From DASYRM01 sp036004405 (lineage in GTDB: Bacteria > Acidobacteriota > Vicinamibacteria > Vicinamibacterales > UBA2999), in NCBI GenBank assembly GCA_036004405.1, contig DASYRM010000168.1, positions 1-45,624 on the forward strand: a stretch of 45,624 nt of DNA, read 5' to 3'. This document shows positions 40,895 to 45,624 of the stretch, in pieces (position 1 is the first letter of the stretch; each line of letters begins with the position of its first letter). The notes under the pieces are model-generated. The model saw only the letters and a list, made by a program, of their open reading frames with translations. It ran no database searches and had not been told where the DNA came from. A program made the position numbers and the translations under genes.

Positions 40895-42329
40895 CGACCC
40901 GTTGCCGCGCCGGTCCGGGCTGATGAGCGCGATTGCCGGCCTTGCCGCGATGGCCGCGCTCGGCGTGGCCGAATGCGCCTCGCCGGATCGCGACGTCTCG
41001 GCCGCGCCCGCCGTGGCCGAGAGCGCCGTGGCAGAAAGTGCCGCGAACGACGCCGGGCTGCCGGTCTTCCCCGGCGCCGAGGGCTACGGGACACGCACGC
41101 GGGCGGGGCGCGGCGCCAGAGTCGTGGCGGTCACCTCGCTCGCCGACAGCGGTCCGGGCTCGCTGCGGGCCGCGCTCGAAGACGCCGCGCCGAAGACGAT
41201 CGTCTTCAGGGCCGGCGGCGTCATCACGCTGAAGTCACATCTCTTCATCCGCCACCCGTTCGTGACGGTCGCCGGGCAGACCGCGCCGGGCGACGGCATC
41301 GTGCTCAAGGACTTCGGTCTGGTCATCACCACCAACGACGTGCTCGTCCAGTCGCTGCGGATCCGGCCCGGCAACCACGGTAACGTGCGGCCGGATCACA
41401 ACGACGCCATCGCCGTGCTCGGCAAGACCGGCGACGCGACCGGCGCTCGCAACGTGGTGCTCGACCACTTGAGCGTGAGCTGGGGCGAAGACGAGTTGAT
41501 CAGCACGTGGTTCGCGCCGACCGACATCACCGTCTCGTGGTCGATCGTCAGCGAAGCGCTGAGCCGGAGCCGGCACGCGAAGGGCAATCACAGCGCCGGC
41601 CTGATCGTCGGCGACCGGACCAATCACGTCTCCGTGCATCACAACCTGCTGGCGCACGACGACTTCCGCAATCCGCTCATCATCTCGGGCGGCACGCACG
41701 ACGTGGTCAACAACGTGGTCTACGACTGGGGTGCGCTGCCCACCGAGATCGTCGACGACGCGCCGACATCGGTGAACGTGGTGGGCAACTACTATCGCCC
41801 CGGCCCCTCGACCACGACGCCGCACGTCATCTTCATCAATCCCAGCGGCAAGAACGTGGTGCCGAAGATCTTCGCGGAGGGCAACGCCCGCCACGGCGCC
41901 GACGAGCCGGGCGGCTGGAGCCTGGTGCAGTTTGGATGGCGCGGCTCCGGTGCGCCGGATCGCTTTCGCGCCGCGTCCCGGTTTGCGACGCCCGCCATCA
42001 CGACCACCAGCGCGCGCGAGGCGTTCGATCAGGTACTGGCCTCGGCCGGGGCGATGGTCCCGGCCAGGGACGCGGTCGACCGGCGAATCGTCGACGAGGT
42101 TCACCAGGGCACCGGCGCCATCATCGATACGCCCGAACAGGTCGGTGGATATCCCGCCTACCGCTCGGCGACGGCGTCATCGGACGCCGACGGCGACGGT
42201 CTGCCGGACGACTGGGAGCGCGAGCACGGGTTGAACCCGGCCGATGCCGCAGATGGCGCCCGGGACCGTGACGGCGACGGCTACACGAATCTGGAGGAAT
42301 ACCTCCACGCCCTCATGCGGGCGCGGTAG
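40884..42329 (+). CDS. Secreted pectate-lyase-like beta-helix protein with C-terminal Ca-binding repeats
   Basis: A 481-residue protein. A signal-like helix (SAIAGLAAMAALGVAECA) is followed by a low-complexity linker. The mature domain begins LPVFPGAEGYGTRTRAGRGA and continues VVAVTSLADSGPGSLRAAL, the well-known start of PL1-like bacterial pectate lyases and related polysaccharide lyases. Beta-helix coils run to about residue 330. The tail contains DADGDGLPDDWEREHGLNP and DRDGDGYTNLEEYL, thrombospondin-3/dockerin-like calcium loops. It probably binds or cleaves an acidic polysaccharide outside the cell, perhaps the polymer made by this locus. Its 3' end overlaps the convergent polymerase gene by 17 nt. 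Confidence 0.87.
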   Translation: MNSSDPLPRRSGLMSAIAGLAAMAALGVAECASPDRDVSAAPAVAESAVAESAANDAGLPVFPGAEGYGTRTRAGRGARVVAVTSLADSGPGSLRAALEDAAPKTIVFRAGGVITLKSHLFIRHPFVTVAGQTAPGDGIVLKDFGLVITTNDVLVQSLRIRPGNHGNVRPDHNDAIAVLGKTGDATGARNVVLDHLSVSWGEDELISTWFAPTDITVSWSIVSEALSRSRHAKGNHSAGLIVGDRTNHVSVHHNLLAHDDFRNPLIISGGTHDVVNNVVYDWGALPTEIVDDAPTSVNVVGNYYRPGPSTTTPHVIFINPSGKNVVPKIFAEGNARHGADEPGGWSLVQFGWRGSGAPDRFRAASRFATPAITTTSAREAFDQVLASAGAMVPARDAVDRRIVDEVHQGTGAIIDTPEQVGGYPAYRSATASSDADGDGLPDDWEREHGLNPADAADGARDRDGDGYTNLEEYLHALMRAR

Positions 42330-43773
42330 CCGGAAGCGTGAGGTCGCTGGCTCGCTCGGCGGCGGTTCCCGCCCGCGCGTCGAGCTGGGCGAACACCACG
42401 CCGGCCAGGAAGAAATAGACGCCGTTCAAATAGAGGAACGGCGGCGTATCGACGAGCAGACATTGCACCAGGTAGACCACAGTCGCGAACAGGAACACAT
42501 CGGCGAAGCGGCGTTCATCGTCGCCGTCACCGGTCTGCCGCCGCAGGGCTACGCCGCCGCGGACGAACAGCGCCAGGGTCGCGACGAGCGCCAGCAGGCC
42601 GGGAAGTCCCCACTCGACGACCGTCATCAGAAAGGTGTCGTGGAACTGACCCGGGGCGAGGTCGGCGCCGGCGCCGCCGCGGGCCAGCAGCTTGCGGCGC
42701 GCCGCCCGTCGCGACGGCCCGCCGCTGCCGTAGCCGGTGAGCGGCCGCTCCAGCGCGAGCTCGGTGGCGATCTCGTACATCAGGAGACGGCCCGAGACCG
42801 GTTCGACCGAGACCGCACGCTCGCGGAACGAGGAAGTGGCCGGCAGGAACAGGAGCGCCGCGAGACCAGCGACGGTGACGGCGGCGGTCGCCGAGAGCAC
42901 CAGCGCGCGGCGCGGCCGATCGATCCAGCCGATCAGCGGCACCGCGAGGTAGGCGGCGATCCACACCGAACGGGTCATCGAGATGACGACCGCGGCGCCG
43001 AGCGGCACGAGGAGCGCTGCCGCCACGACACGCGTCACGGGCGCTCCGTGCAGCGCGAAGACGAGCGCGGCGCCAAACGCGATGGCGACGACGGCGCCGT
43101 ACTCCACCGCGTTGGCGAACGGGCCGACCGCGCGTCCCTGCTCGAGGTGACTCTCGTTCGTGCGCTCGCCGCCTTCTTCGCGCGCGAGCGACTCGGGTGC
43201 GTCGGTGATGCGCGGACCGCCCGAGGCCCGCGCCCACTGATAGGCGCCATGCGCGAAGAGCGACACGCCAACCAGGACCAGAATCCAGATCACGCGGCGG
43301 CCGTCGCCGGCGCGGATGTAGAGAGTCCGCGCCACCAGGAACAGCAGCACCGGCGCGATGCGCTCGTCGAAGCGCTGCAGCCCCTCGGACGCCACGTTGG
43401 ACCCGCGCATCAGCAGGTCGGCGCCGACCACGAACAGCAGCGCGCCCATCGCCATCTCGACCGACGTGAGCGGCAGCATGCGCCGGCCCTGGACTCGAGC
43501 GCGCAGCAGCAGCGCCACCCCGACCAGCACGATCGTGGCGCGGCTGAAGGTGATGTCGGGAATACCGCCGGGCAGCGGCACCGTGCCGTACTCGGTGGCA
43601 ATCGGCGCCAGCGCCAGCCAGAGGAGCATCGCGGCCCGCGGGCGCGCGATCGCCAGCGCCGCAAACAGCACGCCCGCGACCGCCACCGGCACGTACATCC
43701 AGGTGTCGGTGAGAACGGCAGCCGTGGCGATCGCCGCGATTGCCAGCGCGGGAATCCAGGTGCTCGGCTTCAT
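42313..43773 (-). CDS. O-antigen ligase/polymerase family membrane protein (Wzy/WaaL)
   Basis: A 486-residue protein starting MKPSTWIPALAIAAIATAAV, with about 12 hydrophobic helices. The large periplasmic loop near residues 340-400 has SGRLLMYEIATELALERPL, TGYGSGGPSRR and APGQFHDTFLMTVVEWGLPG, the typical PF04932 pattern with a functional His in HDTFL. It polymerises lipid-linked repeat units or ligates them to a carrier in the periplasm. The divergent Wzz/GumC gene starts 43 nt away, so polymerase and chain-length regulator are paired, as is usual for Wzy-dependent pathways. Confidence 0.87.
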   Translation of the reverse strand: MKPSTWIPALAIAAIATAAVLTDTWMYVPVAVAGVLFAALAIARPRAAMLLWLALAPIATEYGTVPLPGGIPDITFSRATIVLVGVALLLRARVQGRRMLPLTSVEMAMGALLFVVGADLLMRGSNVASEGLQRFDERIAPVLLFLVARTLYIRAGDGRRVIWILVLVGVSLFAHGAYQWARASGGPRITDAPESLAREEGGERTNESHLEQGRAVGPFANAVEYGAVVAIAFGAALVFALHGAPVTRVVAAALLVPLGAAVVISMTRSVWIAAYLAVPLIGWIDRPRRALVLSATAAVTVAGLAALLFLPATSSFRERAVSVEPVSGRLLMYEIATELALERPLTGYGSGGPSRRAARRKLLARGGAGADLAPGQFHDTFLMTVVEWGLPGLLALVATLALFVRGGVALRRQTGDGDDERRFADVFLFATVVYLVQCLLVDTPPFLYLNGVYFFLAGVVFAQLDARAGTAAERASDLTLPATAPA

Positions 43774-43816
43774 CGGGTCGTCCAGAAGGATACGGGAAAA
43801 CCGCAAAGGAGTCAGT

Positions 43817-45355
43817 GTGTCTAGAACCACGATGATGAGCGACGTCTCGAAACGGGACATCGCGTTCCTGTTCTTCAAGCGGAAGAACCAGATCCTCGTC
43901 GCGTTCGCGGCCACCGTGGCCTTGGCCACGTTCACGAGCTACGTGGGCCCGCGCAGCTACGACGCGAGCGCGACGGTCTACGTCGTGCGCAACCTCCCGC
44001 CGATTGCCGCGACCGGGCCGACGTCGCTCAACCAGGTGCTCGACCGGCGCGAGGTCCTCAACTCCGAGGTGGACCTGATCACTTCGCGCGCCGTGGCCGA
44101 ACAGGTGGCCGAGGAGCTCGGTCTCGGGAAGGACAGCGGCCGCCCGAAGCGGCAGCCAGGCGCGTTCGTGGCGGCCGTGCGCGCGGTGCCGGCGGCCATC
44201 CGCGAGGCGCTGCTCAAGTCGGGGCTGATCGATCCCCCCGGCGACCAGCGCTCCGGCATCGTCCCGGGGCTGTTGTCCGGGCTCTCGGTGGCGCCGGCCC
44301 TCAACTCCAACTTCATCACCATCAGCTTCCGCGGCGACAGCCCAGACTACGCCGCGCGCGTCGTCAACGCGTTCACCAAGGTCTATCTCGAACGGCGGCT
44401 GTCGCTGCTGAAGCGGCCCGGTCTCGAGTCGTTCTACGAGCAGCAGATCGTGCGGGCGCGGACGGAGCTGCTGCAGGTCGAGAGCGAGCTGAACGCGATG
44501 AAAGGGAAGACCGGCGTCGTGTCGGCTGACGAGCAGCTTCGGCTCGCGCTCGAGGAGCAGAGCCGTCTCGACGGTGCGATCCGCGACGTCCAGAGCGTGC
44601 GGGCGGAAACCGAGCAGCGGATGGCGTCGCTGCAGAAGCGGATCGAGAGTCAGCCCGACTCGGTCGTCTCCTCCCGCCTGACGCAGCGGAGCCCGGAACT
44701 GGCCGCCCTCGACCGACGCCGCCTCGAGCTCGAAGCGGAACGGGCGGTGGAGCTGAACCGGTTCTCCGAGAACAGCGCGCCGATTCAGGAGATCGACCGC
44801 AGCATCGCGCGCATCAAGGAAACGATCGCCAAGGAGCCGCAGACGGTGGTCAGCAGCGAATCGGTGGCCCCGAACGGCATTCGCGCCACGCTCCAGACCG
44901 ACCTCTTCCGCGCCGAGTCCGACCACGCCGCGGCCGAGGCGCGCGAAATCGCGCTGCTGGCGCGCCGGGCAGCAGCGGCAGCCGAAGTGCGGCGGCTCGA
45001 TCAGGACTCGGGCACCGTGCGCCGCATCGCGGAGGCGGCGACGGCCGCCTCGCGCACCTACGAGACCTACGTGCGCCAGAAGGAAGAGGCACGGATGTCG
45101 TCCGAGACCGACCCGGGCGTGACCAACGTGCAGGTCGTGAGCGCCGCCGCGCCGCCGACGCGTCCGGTCTACCCGCGGCTCCTCGAAGTGATCCTCGGCG
45201 CCGCCCTCGGGCTGATCCTGGGGATCGGCTACGCCTTCCTGGCCGAGATCTTCTCGCAGACGCTCGAACGCCGCGATGACATCGAACGCGAGCTCGACCT
45301 GCCGGTGCTGGCGTCGATTCCCTACGTGAGCCGCAAGCAGCTCAGCCTGCCGTGA
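43817..45355 (+). CDS. Wzz/GumC-type polysaccharide chain-length determinant
   Basis: A 512-residue protein. The GTG at 43817 is preferred because AAAGGAG (43805-43811) lies 5 nt before it; an ATG at 43832 is the alternative. An N-terminal membrane helix (NQILVAFAATVALATFTSYV) and a C-terminal one (VILGAALGLILGIGYAFLAE) bracket a long periplasmic region. That region has a Wzz-type beta domain (SYDASATVYVVRNLP) and an extended coiled coil of about 200 residues (LQVESELNAMKGKTGVVSAD onward). The proline-rich TRPVYPRLLEVILG segment before the last helix is typical. It lacks the kinase domain; the CpsD-like protein at 34909-35577 could be its cytosolic partner. Confidence 0.9.
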   Translation: MSRTTMMSDVSKRDIAFLFFKRKNQILVAFAATVALATFTSYVGPRSYDASATVYVVRNLPPIAATGPTSLNQVLDRREVLNSEVDLITSRAVAEQVAEELGLGKDSGRPKRQPGAFVAAVRAVPAAIREALLKSGLIDPPGDQRSGIVPGLLSGLSVAPALNSNFITISFRGDSPDYAARVVNAFTKVYLERRLSLLKRPGLESFYEQQIVRARTELLQVESELNAMKGKTGVVSADEQLRLALEEQSRLDGAIRDVQSVRAETEQRMASLQKRIESQPDSVVSSRLTQRSPELAALDRRRLELEAERAVELNRFSENSAPIQEIDRSIARIKETIAKEPQTVVSSESVAPNGIRATLQTDLFRAESDHAAAEAREIALLARRAAAAAEVRRLDQDSGTVRRIAEAATAASRTYETYVRQKEEARMSSETDPGVTNVQVVSAAAPPTRPVYPRLLEVILGAALGLILGIGYAFLAEIFSQTLERRDDIERELDLPVLASIPYVSRKQLSLP

Positions 45356-45624
45356 CCGCCCAGACCATCGCGTCCGGCTCGCCGATGCGCGCCGCACTGG
45401 CGTTCATCCGGCGCGATTTCCTGATTGCCGCCAGCTACCGCACCGCGTTCGCGGCGGATCTCATCGGCGTGCTGCTGAAGGTGATCACCTTCTACTACAT
45501 CGGCGCCGTGTTCGAGTCCGGCGCCAGCCGGGCGCTTGCCGGTTTCGGTCACAACTACTTCGCGTTCCTGATCATCGGCCTGGCGCTGACCGACTTCGTG
45601 GCCACCAGCCTCGATACCTTCTCG
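45352..45624 (+). CDS. ABC-2 type transporter permease (5' part, cut by window end)
   Basis: The first 91 residues from a GTG at 45352 that overlaps the previous stop (GTGA). RAALAFIRRDFLIAASYRTA is the amphipathic start of ABC-2 exporter permeases, followed by the first helices (FAADLIGVLLKVITFYYIGA and YFAFLIIGLALTDFVATSL). A family of polysaccharide or teichoic-acid/O-antigen exporters (Wzm-like) is likely given the Wzz gene in front, but other lipid or drug exporters share this fold. The gene runs off the window, so its ATPase partner is not seen. Confidence 0.78.
   Translation, partial: MTAQTIASGSPMRAALAFIRRDFLIAASYRTAFAADLIGVLLKVITFYYIGAVFESGASRALAGFGHNYFAFLIIGLALTDFVATSLDTFS

Noticed and set aside
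42527..45397. Minus-strand open frame of about 956 codons across the Wzz gene and part of the polymerase gene
   Set aside because: It is out of frame with the recognisable polymerase and antisense to a clear Wzz/GumC protein.

Overview
This is a GC-rich bacterial chromosome segment. PEP-CTERM surface protein, parallel beta-helix proteins, sulfatase-like proteins ending in LGYV/LGYI, an integrase of the LTFRR type and palindromic GC-rich intergenic repeats together suggest Acidobacteriota, perhaps a Vicinamibacteria-type genome. That is inference from gene style; the window has no rRNA or other phylogenetic marker.

Left edge (1-1968): the end of an integrated mobile element. It holds three 17-bp palindromic repeats, an excisionase-like HTH gene and a tyrosine integrase whose stop lies 7 nt from the 3' end of a tRNA-Arg(ACG). 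The rest of the element lies outside the window to the left. From 2088 to 7123 come chromosomal genes: a small hypothetical protein, GmhA-type sedoheptulose-7-phosphate isomerase, convergent HldE-type heptose kinase (with 36-bp tandem repeats supplying its last codons), two GT4 glycosyltransferases and one PEP-CTERM protein.

Core (7169-30812, minus strand): eleven genes arranged head to tail, nearly all overlapping by 4-8 nt or separated by 1-19 nt, so most likely one operon of about 23.6 kb. In transcription order: glycosyltransferase, B12-type radical SAM enzyme, a 2449-residue NRPS, a 1893-residue type I PKS, an exosortase-type alpha/beta hydrolase without its nucleophile, a sulfotransferase-like protein, two AlkP-superfamily phosphodiesterases, a 64-residue ribbon-helix-helix-like protein, a membrane protein resembling the EMC3/DUF106 branch of the Oxa1/YidC superfamily, and a secreted beta-helix protein. 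The assembly line reads [pseudo-Asub]-acyl ligase-KR-[pseudo-Asub]-PCP-C-A-PCP, then KS-AT-KR(with embedded C-MT)-ACP, with no thioesterase. The expected product is a short reduced, C-methylated lipo- or depsipeptide-polyketide, possibly sulfated or glycosylated. Phosphodiesterases and a membrane-insertase-like protein in the same operon suggest that it ends up at the cell surface.

Right part (31331-45624): exopolysaccharide genes. An operon of two glycosyltransferases, a polysaccharide deacetylase and a CpsD-like ATPase is preceded by a sigma-54-like promoter and a close match to the ops/JUMPStart antitermination element. Then come a sulfatase-fold hydrolase/transferase with an N-terminal membrane domain, a GT39-like membrane glycosyltransferase, a DUF2231 membrane protein, a pectate-lyase-like beta-helix protein, a Wzy/WaaL-type polymerase or ligase, a Wzz/GumC chain-length protein and the start of an ABC-2 exporter permease.

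Sigma-54-like -24/-12 sequences occur upstream of the PEP-CTERM gene, the large minus-strand operon and the exopolysaccharide operon. Together with the exosortase-type hydrolase, this suggests (as inference) one cell-surface programme built on the RpoN-controlled PEP-CTERM/exopolysaccharide theme known in other bacteria. No exosortase gene is present in the window.
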